NCBI RefSeq assembly: GCF_013409865.1
Contig: NZ_JACCBM010000001.1
Coordinates: 3,224,001-3,288,000 of the forward strand
Length of the DNA: 64,000 nt
From: Herbiconiux flava
GTDB lineage: Bacteria > Actinomycetota > Actinomycetes > Actinomycetales > Microbacteriaceae
Reading direction: 5' to 3'
Below, piece by piece: positions 14,972-23,632 of this stretch (positions are counted from its first letter, which is position 1; every line of letters begins with the position of its first letter). The notes beneath the pieces were generated by a model. The model searched no databases. It worked only from the letters and a program-made list of their open reading frames with translations, and had not been told where the DNA came from. Both the position numbers and the translations under genes were made by a program.

Positions 14972-16516
14972 CGCAACCGTGTGGGTCACGACCGGCTCGG
15001 CCGCCACGGCGGACGAGCGGCGGCGGGCCACGACGATGGCGGCGCCCAGGGCCAGGACGACGAGCGCCCCTCCCCCGACACCGAACCACAGTCCGGCGTC
15101 ACCACCGGTGAGCGGCAGCAGGAAGTTCGCCACCGACACCTGGGTGTGGTTGAACTCGACGTAGTTCTGCACCGGGGCGGTGGTCGAGGTGGGACCGGCG
15201 ACCACGACGGTCTGCACCGGGTTGGACTGCGGCAGGTTGAATCCGGTCGGCGGCGTGATCTCGCGCACGTAGTAGTTGCCGGGCGTCACGATCGGGATGG
15301 CGACGAGGCCGTTGGCGCCCGTCGTCCAGTTCGTGATGCCGCCGATCGAGATCGGGTTCTGCTGCAGGTTGGCGTCGTTCTGGTTCAGGTAGACCTGGTA
15401 GACCGCACCGCCGAGCGCGACGCGGGGGCTGCCGTTGTTGCTCTCGTAGGCGAACACCGTCAGCTGGCCGATCGGGGTGGTGCCCGTCACGGTCTCGGTG
15501 GCGCCGTTGATGTTGGCCGTCGCGCTGTTCACGATCAGGCCGTTCGCGGGGATGGTCACGGCCCGGGTGAGCACGTTGAACGACACCACGCCGCCCTGCA
15601 GGGCGGTGAGGCGGGTCAGACCACCGGGCGTGAACGTGAGCGTCGACGTGCTGGCGGTGGTGACCACGTTGTAGTCGGTGCCGCTGACGAAGTTCTGCAC
15701 GATGCCCGCGGCGCTCGTCACCGTGACCGTGGTCGGCGAGACGCCGGTCGGCGGGGTGGCGACGAACTGGAGGTCGGTCGGCACCTCGTCGACGAGCGTG
15801 AAGTTCGAGATCGCGTCACCCGCGGCCAGGGTGGGGATGCTCGACGCGATCGCCCACCGGATGAGGTCGGGGTTGCGCGCCTCGACCGAGTTCGCCGGAG
15901 CCGGGACGCGGGTCTTCGTGAGTTCGGTCACCGCGTTCTTCGGGTACACGTGCACGTCGTAGATCCACTGGTTCGCCGGAGCGCCGACGGGGCCGGTGGG
16001 CAGCGGCAGCGACACGAGGAAGGGGGCGGTCGGGTTGGTCGCGTCGGCGGGGAGCACCGTCTCCTGCACGTAGTACAGGCCGATGGGCATCCCGGTCGGG
16101 TACAGGGCCGGGTCGACCGTGAAGTTCGCCGTGCCGTTCGCCGCCGAGGGAGTCGAGGTGAACGACGTGGTGCCCAGTCGGGTCGATGCCGTCTGCGGGG
16201 TCAGGCCGGTCGCGAGTGCCCAGCCCTCCGGAGTGGTGAGGTCGACGCCGGCGACCTGGGTCGCCGTGAAGACCGCGCCGGGCAGCGGCGTGCCGAGGTT
16301 GGTCGAGGAGGGCAGCTCCTGGCCGGTGCCGGCGATCGCGCCGTTGTTCGGGCCGAGCGCGAACTTGTGCACGGTGAGCGTGCGCTGCTGCGTCGAGTCG
16401 ATGTTGCCGGGCAGGATGACGGCCTGCGCCGGGGCGACGGCGACGATCGCCGCGCCGGCGGCCAGGGCGACGGCCCCGATCGCGGCGGTGACCCGCCTGA
16501 ATGCGGTTCTGGACAT
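14969..16516 (-). CDS. Pilus backbone (major pilin), LPLTG-anchored
   Basis: 515 aa secreted pilin. Signal peptide after MSRTAFRRVTAAIGAVALAA with AQA-like cleavage near residue 32. The pilin motif YDVHVYPKN (about 183-191) carries the lysine used for covalent polymerisation, and a Gram-positive E-box YYVREITPPTGF (about 418-429) supports intramolecular isopeptide bonds. LPLTG near residue 468 is followed by a hydrophobic helix and an Arg-rich tail. Start at 16516 was chosen for the signal peptide and a GGAGAAA RBS; the frame also opens further up. Lies between the tip gene and the sortase. Confidence 0.93.
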   Translation of the reverse strand: MSRTAFRRVTAAIGAVALAAGAAIVAVAPAQAVILPGNIDSTQQRTLTVHKFALGPNNGAIAGTGQELPSSTNLGTPLPGAVFTATQVAGVDLTTPEGWALATGLTPQTASTRLGTTSFTSTPSAANGTANFTVDPALYPTGMPIGLYYVQETVLPADATNPTAPFLVSLPLPTGPVGAPANQWIYDVHVYPKNAVTELTKTRVPAPANSVEARNPDLIRWAIASSIPTLAAGDAISNFTLVDEVPTDLQFVATPPTGVSPTTVTVTSAAGIVQNFVSGTDYNVVTTASTSTLTFTPGGLTRLTALQGGVVSFNVLTRAVTIPANGLIVNSATANINGATETVTGTTPIGQLTVFAYESNNGSPRVALGGAVYQVYLNQNDANLQQNPISIGGITNWTTGANGLVAIPIVTPGNYYVREITPPTGFNLPQSNPVQTVVVAGPTSTTAPVQNYVEFNHTQVSVANFLLPLTGGDAGLWFGVGGGALVVLALGAAIVVARRRSSAVAAEPVVTHTVA

Positions 16517-16596
16517 GAGATTTCTCCGTTCGGTGAAGAGGTCGGGTGGTGCAGGGGTTGAGTGGGGATGGCTTCCGGTCACGAGGGGGCGGCGTC

Positions 16597-19500
16597 TCAG
16601 GCGGTGCTCCTTCGTCTCCGGCGACGCCCGTGCCAGACGGCGAGGGCGAGTGCGAGGGCGAGCACGGCGAACCCGGAGATCAGGTAGGCGTCGGTGCTCT
16701 GTCCGCCCGTGAGGGGCAGGGTCGTGGGGGCGACGGGGGCGTTGACGAAGCGGTACACCGCTGCCTGTCCGGCCGTGGGCGCGGTGATCGTCGCGGAGCT
16801 CACCGGGGTCCAGCTGCCGTTCGCCTGGCGCTGCTCGAGCCGTACCTGGCGGTAGGCGAGGCGCGTGCCCGACTTGGCCAGCGCCTCCGTCAGGGTGTAC
16901 GCGTGGCCGGGGCGCACGTCGAAGGTGCTGGCGGCGTTGCCGGCGGCCTGGAAGTCGGCGCCCGCCACCGTCTGCGCGGCGAGACCGGCCAGGGTCGACG
17001 GGGTCGCGGTGAGGTTCCAGGTCGAGGGCACGAAGCCGGTCGAGGGGTTCTGCACGTTCTTCAGCAGGGTGAGGGATGCGGTGGCGTTCGTCACCGTGCA
17101 GGTCACGGCCGCCGCCCGCGAGAGCGTGATGTCACCGGCCGCCGTGACGGGCACGGTGGCGCCCGAGGCGGTGACGCACGACCAGGCCCCGACCTGCACG
17201 TAGGTGGCGGGCCCGCCGGTCTCGGAGAGCCGGTAGGGGGTGTCGGCCGAGACCGGCACCGCGTTGATCGTGCCGCTGCCGCCCGCACCCCTGGGCCCGG
17301 CGAGAGCCGTCGGCACGCTGCGCGCGGCCTCGAGCTGCCAGGCAGACGGGAGGGCGGACCCGAACGAGACCCTCTTGACGAGGGTGAGCGTCGCCACGGG
17401 ACGGTTGGTGAAGGTGCAGTCGACGGTGTTGCCGGGGGCGACCGTGCCGGTGATCGCACGCACCGCGTAGCCGCCGGCATCCGTCGCCGAGTTCGCGTCG
17501 GTGAACGAGCTCGTCGCCGTGCCGCGGGTCACCGTGCAGGCGAGGCCGTCGAGTCGGTAACCGGCCTGCTGCCGCTCGAGCACCGAGACGGTCGCGGTGC
17601 CGGTGGCCGAGCCGTAGAGCACGAAGAACGAGGCGAGGCCGTTCGCGTCCGTGGTCACCTCCGAGCGACCGGCCGCCGCGCCCGTGCTGGAGGGGTCGAC
17701 GGGCAGAACGACCGTGCCGCTGCCGGTGGAGGCGACCGAGGTGCCCACGGTCCAGCCGGCCGCCGGCCGGGGGTTCGCGCCGAGGCCATCGACCGTGCTC
17801 TTCCGTACGGTGATCTCGGCGACCGGTTGGGCCGTGTTGTAGATCGTGCAGGCGACGCCCACGCTGACCTGGTTCGGGATGGTCACCGTCGCGGTGCGGG
17901 TGGCGTCCATCCGGGCCGAGGCGATGCGGATGCCGTCGGCCCAGCACTCGTAGATGACCGTGTACGTCACGGGCACGGCCGCCGTGGTCGTCGTGCTCGT
18001 CTGCAGCAGCTCGGAGATGGTCATCACCGTGTTCACGGGCGCGGTGATCGGTCCGAGGCTCGCCGTGGTGCCGGTCGTGCCGGTCGTGGCCGCCGCGATC
18101 TCGGAACCCGCGGTCGCGACGGCGACGCGGAAGTTGTGCGCCTGCCCCGTCACCCGGCTGAGCACCGTCTTGCTCAACGAGAAGGTCGAGGGCGAGGCGC
18201 AGGTGGCGAGGTCGGTACTCGGCACCGCGTCGGTTCCGAGCACGATGGTGGGCGTGTTCGCCACCGCGGTCCAGGTCACCGGGTCGAACTGGTAGGCGTT
18301 GGTGCCGGTGCCGACGTACGCGGTGCCACGCGGCGAGAACGCGAGGCCGTTCAGCGGGCCCGCGCCGATGCCGGCCACCGTGCGCTGCGTCGTCGCCGTG
18401 GCCGGGATCTCTCCTCCGCCGGCCGTGGCGGCGAGCGTCGGCCCGGCCACGCTGAAGAACTGCACCTGCGTGCCCTCGCTGCGGAGGATGTGCAGGTTGC
18501 CCTTGGCGTCGAAGGCCATGTCGCCGTTGCCGGCCGAGTTCGCTCCGGTGTTCACGTAGCCGAGCAGGGTGAAGATCGGATTCGCGGCGGCACCGTCGAA
18601 ACGCCAGAGGTTGATCCGGCCGACGTTGTTCACCACGCTCGTGGTGCCGACGACGAAGTCCCGTCCGACGGGGTCGAAGGCCCCCATCGTGATCGAGGCC
18701 GCGGTACTGAGGGTCTGCCCGGTAGCGAAGGGGGTGCGGGTCGCGGTGAGCGTGCCTGACGCCGACACCGCGTACGTGATGACGCCCGTGGCCGTGTTCG
18801 TGTTGGTCGAGGTGCTCCGCGTGATCGCGTAGGCCGTCTGGCCCTCGACGTCGATCGCGAGCGAGTTGGCGTTCACCGTGCCGGCCGGGCCGGCGGCGAC
18901 GACCGTGGCGTTCAGCGCGGTCGACGAGCTGAGGGCGTTCGTCTGGGTCAGCGCGCCGTCGGAGCGCACGCTGTAGAGGTAGCTGCCGTCGCAGTAGAGG
19001 CTGGCGGCCGCCTGGGCGGTGTTCGTGAACGTGCAGACGATGCCGACGCCGGCCTCGTCGGGGATGGTCAGCGAACCCGAGACGGAGGTGCCGCGGGCGA
19101 TCACGGTGCTGCCCCGCGCGCATTCGTAGCTCGTCGTGTACGTGCGCAGCTGGGCCGACGTCACGACGGTCTCACCGACGGTGTAGGTGGCGCCGCGCGT
19201 GACGTTCACCGGGCCGACCTGCTGCGTCTGCAGGCCGAGCGCCGAACCGCTCGTCGTGGCGCTCGCGACCTCGGTCGCGCCGGAGACCAGGGCGAGCCGG
19301 AACTGGTCGGCCGCCTGTGCCCGACTGACCACGTTCTTGCGGATGGTGACGGTCGTGGGCGGCTCCACGGTGAGCGTCGTCGCGTCGGGCGCGTTCAGGA
19401 TCGAGGTGACGTTGGCGGGGCCGTTTGTGTACGTGCCCCCGCTGTTCGACAGCACGGCGACGGTGACCGTGCAGGAGGCGGAGCCCGCCACGAGGTCGCC

Positions 19501-21042
19501 TCCGGTGACGGTGATTGTGGACGAGCCCTCGGCGGCGGTGACGGCGTAGGCCGCGCCCGTCGTGCTCGTGCAGGTGCCCCCGACGGCCGGTGAGCCGGAG
19601 CTGCTCGGAGCGACGACGAGGCCGGCGGGCAGGGCGTCGGTGAAGCTCCAGTCGGACTTCGCCGCCAGCTCGGTGGTGTTCGTGACGGTGAAGGTCAGGG
19701 TCGACGCGATGCCCGCCGGCACGGTCGCCGGGCTGAACGCCTTGTCGAGGCTCGGCGTCGAGTCGAGCAGTCGCAGGTTGTCGAAGGAGAAGTCGTTTCC
19801 GGCGACGTCGGACTCCTGATTCGACAGCCGCACGCGGGCTGCAGCGACCTGAGCCGGTGTCAGGAGCGCGGACGCGTCGGTGAAGAAGCGGCCGGCCCGC
19901 GTCGAGGGGCTGCCGGTTCCCCACGGGTCGGTCTGGTTGTCGCCCGCGAAGACGTTGGAGGTGTAGCGGCCGTTGACGACGTTGCAGGCGACGATCGGGG
20001 CGGCCGTCAGCGGCCGGGTCGTGGTGCCGGTGATCAGCGCCAGATCGAGCCGGGAGTTGTTGTTCTGACCGCCCGGGCGGAGGGCGCAGGAGTCTTCCGA
20101 GACGTCGACCGACATCGAGTAGTAGCGGTCGGTGGTCGGCACGGGCGTGGCACCGACCGCTCCGATCGACTCGAGCACGACCTGGTTCGCGGCCTGGGTG
20201 CCCTGAGCGGCGCTCGTCATGGCCGTGACGGCATGGTTGGTGCGGGTGGCCGCCGTGGAGCCGTTCACCGGAGCGGTGTCGGATGCTCCGCCGGGGTTCG
20301 TCGCACCGGCGGCGACGGCGGCCTGCACCTGACCGAGCACGTCGGCCATGCGGGCGACCTTGAACCGCGACGCCGTGGCGTCACCGAGGGTGCAGAACGG
20401 TGTGGCGGGGAAGGTCGCGCTGTAGTTGACGACGACACCGTTGCAGTTGTTCACGTTCAGCCAGAACGCGGATCCCGTGTACCGGTTCGTCGCGTACTGG
20501 TCGACGCGGATCGGGGTCGTCGTGACACCTTGCTCGAAGGTCTCGATCCACGCCTGGGTGGGCGTCTCGGGGATGCCCGCGGCGAAGATCGACACGTCGG
20601 CGGCAGCCCTCAGGAGCTGCTCGGGAGGGTCGTTCGCCGACGGCTCGACCGTCTGCACGGGCGCGGCGGTCTCGGCCGGGGTCGGCGGGGCGGGCGCGGG
20701 CGGGGCATCGGGAACGTCCCCGCCGTCGGGGAGGATGACGTCGGGCTGGTCTAGCGTGAGGTCGGTCTCGTCCGGGGACGGCGGGACCGGATCGGCCTCG
20801 GGCGCCGGCGCCACCGTTTCCTCGGGTGCGGGCGCGGCCGTGTCCTCGGGTGCGGGCGTCGGATCGGGCTCAGCCGTGGCCTCGGGTGTCGGCGTCGGCG
20901 TCGGAGCAGCGGTGGATCCGACGGCCTCTTCGGGGAGAACGGAGGCACCGGCGACCGGAACGGCTCCGAACGTGAGGAGACCACCCACGAGCGAGATCGC
21001 GACCACGCCGGAGACGGCGCGGAACCTCGTGCGGTGGATCAT
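16597..21042 (-). CDS. Giant LPLTG surface protein, probable pilus tip adhesin
   Basis: 1481 aa. A signal peptide (residues 1-33) is followed by a Pro/Glu/Thr-rich segment (about 35-120), then a globular N-terminal domain with several Cys (NVNNCNGVVV, SEDSCALRPGG). From about 430 there are DUF11/SpaA-like beta repeats ending in strands such as GVGIVCTFTNTAQ. Residues about 680-950 form a different block (SLYCDGSYLYSVRSDGALTQ, MAFDAKGNLHILRSEG, GLAFSPRGTAYVGTG) that resembles a beta-propeller. More SpaA-like repeats follow, then LPLTG, a helix and RRRRRR. No pilin lysine motif is evident, consistent with a tip subunit. First gene of the operon; RBS GAGAGA before the ATG. Confidence 0.9.
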   Translation of the reverse strand: MIHRTRFRAVSGVVAISLVGGLLTFGAVPVAGASVLPEEAVGSTAAPTPTPTPEATAEPDPTPAPEDTAAPAPEETVAPAPEADPVPPSPDETDLTLDQPDVILPDGGDVPDAPPAPAPPTPAETAAPVQTVEPSANDPPEQLLRAAADVSIFAAGIPETPTQAWIETFEQGVTTTPIRVDQYATNRYTGSAFWLNVNNCNGVVVNYSATFPATPFCTLGDATASRFKVARMADVLGQVQAAVAAGATNPGGASDTAPVNGSTAATRTNHAVTAMTSAAQGTQAANQVVLESIGAVGATPVPTTDRYYSMSVDVSEDSCALRPGGQNNNSRLDLALITGTTTRPLTAAPIVACNVVNGRYTSNVFAGDNQTDPWGTGSPSTRAGRFFTDASALLTPAQVAAARVRLSNQESDVAGNDFSFDNLRLLDSTPSLDKAFSPATVPAGIASTLTFTVTNTTELAAKSDWSFTDALPAGLVVAPSSSGSPAVGGTCTSTTGAAYAVTAAEGSSTITVTGGDLVAGSASCTVTVAVLSNSGGTYTNGPANVTSILNAPDATTLTVEPPTTVTIRKNVVSRAQAADQFRLALVSGATEVASATTSGSALGLQTQQVGPVNVTRGATYTVGETVVTSAQLRTYTTSYECARGSTVIARGTSVSGSLTIPDEAGVGIVCTFTNTAQAAASLYCDGSYLYSVRSDGALTQTNALSSSTALNATVVAAGPAGTVNANSLAIDVEGQTAYAITRSTSTNTNTATGVITYAVSASGTLTATRTPFATGQTLSTAASITMGAFDPVGRDFVVGTTSVVNNVGRINLWRFDGAAANPIFTLLGYVNTGANSAGNGDMAFDAKGNLHILRSEGTQVQFFSVAGPTLAATAGGGEIPATATTQRTVAGIGAGPLNGLAFSPRGTAYVGTGTNAYQFDPVTWTAVANTPTIVLGTDAVPSTDLATCASPSTFSLSKTVLSRVTGQAHNFRVAVATAGSEIAAATTGTTGTTASLGPITAPVNTVMTISELLQTSTTTTAAVPVTYTVIYECWADGIRIASARMDATRTATVTIPNQVSVGVACTIYNTAQPVAEITVRKSTVDGLGANPRPAAGWTVGTSVASTGSGTVVLPVDPSSTGAAAGRSEVTTDANGLASFFVLYGSATGTATVSVLERQQAGYRLDGLACTVTRGTATSSFTDANSATDAGGYAVRAITGTVAPGNTVDCTFTNRPVATLTLVKRVSFGSALPSAWQLEAARSVPTALAGPRGAGGSGTINAVPVSADTPYRLSETGGPATYVQVGAWSCVTASGATVPVTAAGDITLSRAAAVTCTVTNATASLTLLKNVQNPSTGFVPSTWNLTATPSTLAGLAAQTVAGADFQAAGNAASTFDVRPGHAYTLTEALAKSGTRLAYRQVRLEQRQANGSWTPVSSATITAPTAGQAAVYRFVNAPVAPTTLPLTGGQSTDAYLISGFAVLALALALAVWHGRRRRRRSTA

Positions 21043-21171
21043 CGGATCTCTCAGTGCTGTAACGGATGCGAGCGTCGGCAGCCCACAGCAGAGAGAAACG
21101 CGTCGAGCGTCGACGACGGTGGAACCCAGATCCCCGTCGCCGGCTCCCCCAAAGATTTGCCGACAGCACTC

Positions 21172-21238
21172 ACCCTAAGAGACCGGATGCCCCAAAACCA
21201 ACACAAGTCGAAGTGCCCCACTACTGACTTACTACTGA
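21172..21238 (-). promoter_or_regulatory. Pilus operon promoter with upstream direct repeats
   Basis: On the minus strand a TTGGTT box (21196-21201), an 18-bp spacer and TAGGGT (21172-21177) suit a promoter giving a 5' leader of about 120 nt. Just upstream, the octamer ACTACTGA occurs at 21220-21227 and 21231-21238, 11 bp apart, one helical turn, as expected for a dimeric activator or repressor site. Confidence 0.4.
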
Positions 21239-21283
21239 TCCCCTCCGGACCCCTCTGCGCTCACCGCACGCACCCCACGACGC

Positions 21284-21547
21284 TCACCGCACAGGCCGCT
21301 GCACGCCGGCACCAGGACCGTGCTCCCGCTCGAGCGCGATCCGCCGCCGCCGCGATCGCGTGAGGGCCACGACCCCGGCGACCACCCACGCCGCGAACAC
21401 CACGGCGCTGATCGGCACCCCCGGACCACGCGCGATCGACGACCACACCCCGAGCCCCGTGCCCAGCACCCCCAGGCACAGCAGCACGATGCCCACCACC
21501 CGCTGCCGATCGATCGAGATGCGCTGCTGGATTACCGACCGCCCCAT
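21284..21547 (-). CDS. Small membrane protein, unknown function
   Basis: 87 aa with two predicted helices (RVVGIVLLCLGVLGTGLGVW and VPISAVVFAAWVVAGVVALT) and a basic C-terminus (RSRRRRIALEREHG). No family recognised. The ATG at 21547 has no RBS but a TAGCGT box ends 6 nt upstream. Divergent from the 62-aa gene at 21603; the two starts are 55 bases apart. Confidence 0.6.
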   Translation of the reverse strand: MGRSVIQQRISIDRQRVVGIVLLCLGVLGTGLGVWSSIARGPGVPISAVVFAAWVVAGVVALTRSRRRRIALEREHGPGAGVQRPVR

Positions 21548-21553
21548 CCCCCC

Positions 21554-21559
21554 ACGCTA
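21554..21559 (-). promoter_or_regulatory. -10 box of leaderless 87-aa gene promoter
   Basis: TAGCGT followed by 6 nt and the ATG at 21547. Confidence 0.5.
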
Positions 21560-21589
21560 GCCCCCGCGCGCCTCCCGCGCGGCCCGGAG

Positions 21590-21595
21590 TAGTGT
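21590..21595 (+). promoter_or_regulatory. -10 box of leaderless 62-aa gene promoter
   Basis: TAGTGT followed by 7 nt and the ATG at 21603. Confidence 0.45.
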
Positions 21596-21602
21596 CGGCC
21601 CC

Positions 21603-21791
21603 ATGGGGGACGCGACGGAGCCGCAACAGAAGCGGGACTGGCTCGACGTCGTAGCGCCGGTGAAACAGGATGCAGTGCGCGAGGCGGCCGGAGGCCTGTT
21701 CCTCTTCGCGAACCGGGCGTCTCGCAACGCGTCGGCCGTCATCGCCCTGGTGATCGCCGGTGTCGGATACGCGGCCAGATGGTTCGGGTGA
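21603..21791 (+). CDS. Small hypothetical membrane-associated protein
   Basis: 62 aa beginning MGDATEPQQKRDWLDVVAPV. An amphipathic first half is followed by one hydrophobic segment near the C-terminus (SAVIALVIAGVGYAARWFG). No family recognised. Support comes from a -10 box directly upstream and from its position next to another small membrane protein gene; otherwise it could be fortuitous. Confidence 0.5.
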   Translation: MGDATEPQQKRDWLDVVAPVKQDAVREAAGGLFLFANRASRNASAVIALVIAGVGYAARWFG

Positions 21792-21848
21792 CACAACCCT
21801 TCGCGCCCTGGCCGATGCGCTCGGCAGCGCCGGGCTTTAAGGCCGTTG

Positions 21849-21922
21849 TACCCCCAGAGGGACTCGAACCCTCACTGAAACGATTTTAAGTCGTCTGCCT
21901 CTGCCGATTGGGCTATGGGGGC
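21849..21922 (-). tRNA. tRNA with anticodon UAA (Leu), class I shape
   Basis: 74-nt cloverleaf. Acceptor stem GCCCCCA/TGGGGGT (first pair G-U), A73, T arm GAGGG-TTCGAGT-CCCTC, D stem GCC/GGC with GG in the loop, anticodon stem GACGA/TCGTT and loop CTTAAAA, giving anticodon TAA. CCA is not encoded. The variable loop is only 5 nt (TCAGT), whereas leucine tRNAs normally have a long class II variable arm. Reading by anticodon gives Leu(UUA). It lies between the 62-aa gene and ndh, separated from ndh by a strong hairpin. Confidence 0.85.
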
Positions 21923-21993
21923 GGAAGCCTCAGCGTACCGGGCGCGGCCGTCGGAGCGGCGGGCGCGCGGGCCGTGGCGAGGCGGGAACGAGT

Positions 21994-22037
21994 GCGCCGC
22001 GCATCCGGAGCCCGTGCGGGGCAGCGGATGCGCGGCG
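21994..22037 (-). terminator. Strong hairpin after ndh
   Basis: Perfect 14-bp inverted repeat GCGCCGCGCATCCG / CGGATGCGCGGCGC with a 16-nt loop, 33 bases beyond the ndh stop and before the tRNA gene on the same strand. There is no T-run, but stem strength and position suit a terminator for ndh transcription. Confidence 0.65.
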
Positions 22038-22069
22038 CGCGTCGTGGCAGGCCGGAGGGCCCGGAACGG

Positions 22070-23590
22070 CTACTCGCCGGCCGGGGCCTTCGCGGCGGCC
22101 TTGGTGCGGGGCTTGGTGGCCTTCGCCTTGGGCGCCTCGGGCGAGGAGTCGGTGGCGGCCACGCCGTTGACCTCGGCGGTCGCCGCGGGCTCGGACGAGT
22201 AGGAACCGGGCAGCTCGGGGTTCGCGGGCTTCTCGGCGGCCACGGGCGGCACCGGCGCGGCGGCGGGGGCCGCCGGACGCGGACGCGAGGCGAACTCCTC
22301 GAACACGGCCCGGGGGTGCACGCGCGCCTCGAGCGAGACGTTGTCGCGGCCGAGGAAGAAGTTGTTCACCCAGCCCCAGATGACGCGCAGCTTGCGCTCC
22401 CACGACGGCATGGCCAGGCCGTGGTAGCCGCGGTGCGCGAACCAGGCCGGGAGGCCCTTGATCGCGAGCTTGCCCGACTGGAACACGCCGACGCCGAGGC
22501 CGAGGCCGGCGACCGCGCCCATGTTCTTGTGGAAGTACTCCTTGACGCCCTCGCCGCGCAGCGACGCGACGATGTTCTTCGCGAGCAGCTTGCCTTGACG
22601 CACGGCGTGCTGGGCGTTCGGCACGCAGAAGCCTCCGACGCCGCCACCGGTGAGGTCTGGCACGGCCGACACGTCGCCGGCGCCCCAGGCGCCCTCGACG
22701 ATGCCGTCGTCGCCCTCGACCCGCAGGTCGGCGCGCACGCGGAGGCGGCCGCGCTCCTCGATCGGGAGGTCGGTGCCCTTCAGCATCGGCGAGGCCATGA
22801 CGCCCGCGGTCCAGATGATGAGGTCGCTCTCGAAGCTCTCGCCGGTCGACAGCTCGACCACGCCGGCGACGGCGGACTTGAGCTGCGTGTCGAGGTGGAT
22901 CTGCGCCCCGCGCTTGGCGAGGTTGTCGATCACCCAGAGGCTCGTCTTCAGGCTCACCTCGGGCATGATCCGGCCCATGGCCTCGATCAGGTGGAAGTGC
23001 GTGTCGTCGAACGAGATCTCGGGGTAGCTCGAGATGAGCGCGCTGACGAAGGAACGCAGCTCGGCGAACACCTCGATGCCCGCGAAGCCGCCGCCGACGA
23101 CGACGACGGTGAGCAGGCGGTCGCGCTCGGGGCCGGGGGCCATCTGAGCGGCCTTGTCGAAGTTGACGAGGATGCGGTCGCGGATCGCGGTCGCCTCCTC
23201 GATGGTCTTGAGGCCGATGGCCTCGTCGGCCACACCGGGGATCGGGAAGGTGCGCGACACGGAACCGGCGGTGACGACGATCTGGTCGTACTCCTCTTCC
23301 CACGTGTCGCCCGCGTTCGAGGCGATGGTGGCGGTCTTCGAGGCGTGGCTGATGCCCGTCACCTTGCCCGCGATGATGCGGGTCTTCTTCAGGTGACGAC
23401 GGATGCCGACCACGGCGTGACGGGGCTCGATCGAGCCGGCGGCCACCTCGGGGAGGAAGGGCTGGTACGTCATGTACGGCAGCGGGTCGACGACGGTGAC
23501 GTCTGCCTCACCGGCACGAAGCCACTTCTCCAGCTTCCAAGCGGTGTAGAAACCGGCGTAGCCGCCGCCGACAATCAGGATCTTGGGCAC
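22070..23590 (-). CDS. ndh: Type II NADH dehydrogenase (NDH-2)
   Basis: 506 aa membrane-associated flavoprotein that passes electrons from NADH to menaquinone without pumping protons. FAD-binding GGGYAGFYTAWKLE at the N-terminus, NADH-binding VVVVGGGFAGIEVFAEL near residue 165, and the FAD-contacting GAGDVSAVPD and CVPNAQHAVRQG near 310-330. The C-terminal amphipathic region (about 375-415, KGLPAWFAHRGYHGLAM) contacts the membrane. A long Ala/Pro/Lys-rich tail (about 430-506) is beyond the usual family length. GTG start with a GAGGAG RBS. Confidence 0.93.
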   Translation of the reverse strand: MPKILIVGGGYAGFYTAWKLEKWLRAGEADVTVVDPLPYMTYQPFLPEVAAGSIEPRHAVVGIRRHLKKTRIIAGKVTGISHASKTATIASNAGDTWEEEYDQIVVTAGSVSRTFPIPGVADEAIGLKTIEEATAIRDRILVNFDKAAQMAPGPERDRLLTVVVVGGGFAGIEVFAELRSFVSALISSYPEISFDDTHFHLIEAMGRIMPEVSLKTSLWVIDNLAKRGAQIHLDTQLKSAVAGVVELSTGESFESDLIIWTAGVMASPMLKGTDLPIEERGRLRVRADLRVEGDDGIVEGAWGAGDVSAVPDLTGGGVGGFCVPNAQHAVRQGKLLAKNIVASLRGEGVKEYFHKNMGAVAGLGLGVGVFQSGKLAIKGLPAWFAHRGYHGLAMPSWERKLRVIWGWVNNFFLGRDNVSLEARVHPRAVFEEFASRPRPAAPAAAPVPPVAAEKPANPELPGSYSSEPAATAEVNGVAATDSSPEAPKAKATKPRTKAAAKAPAGE

Positions 23591-23632
23591 AGTGAAACGA
23601 TCTCCTCAGTACAGGGGCCTGCGAACAGGGTA

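Noticed and set aside
21994..22037. Attachment site or mobile-element end next to the tRNA gene
   Set aside because: No integrase, phage gene or repeat of the tRNA 3' end is present; the sequence is best explained as a hairpin after ndh.
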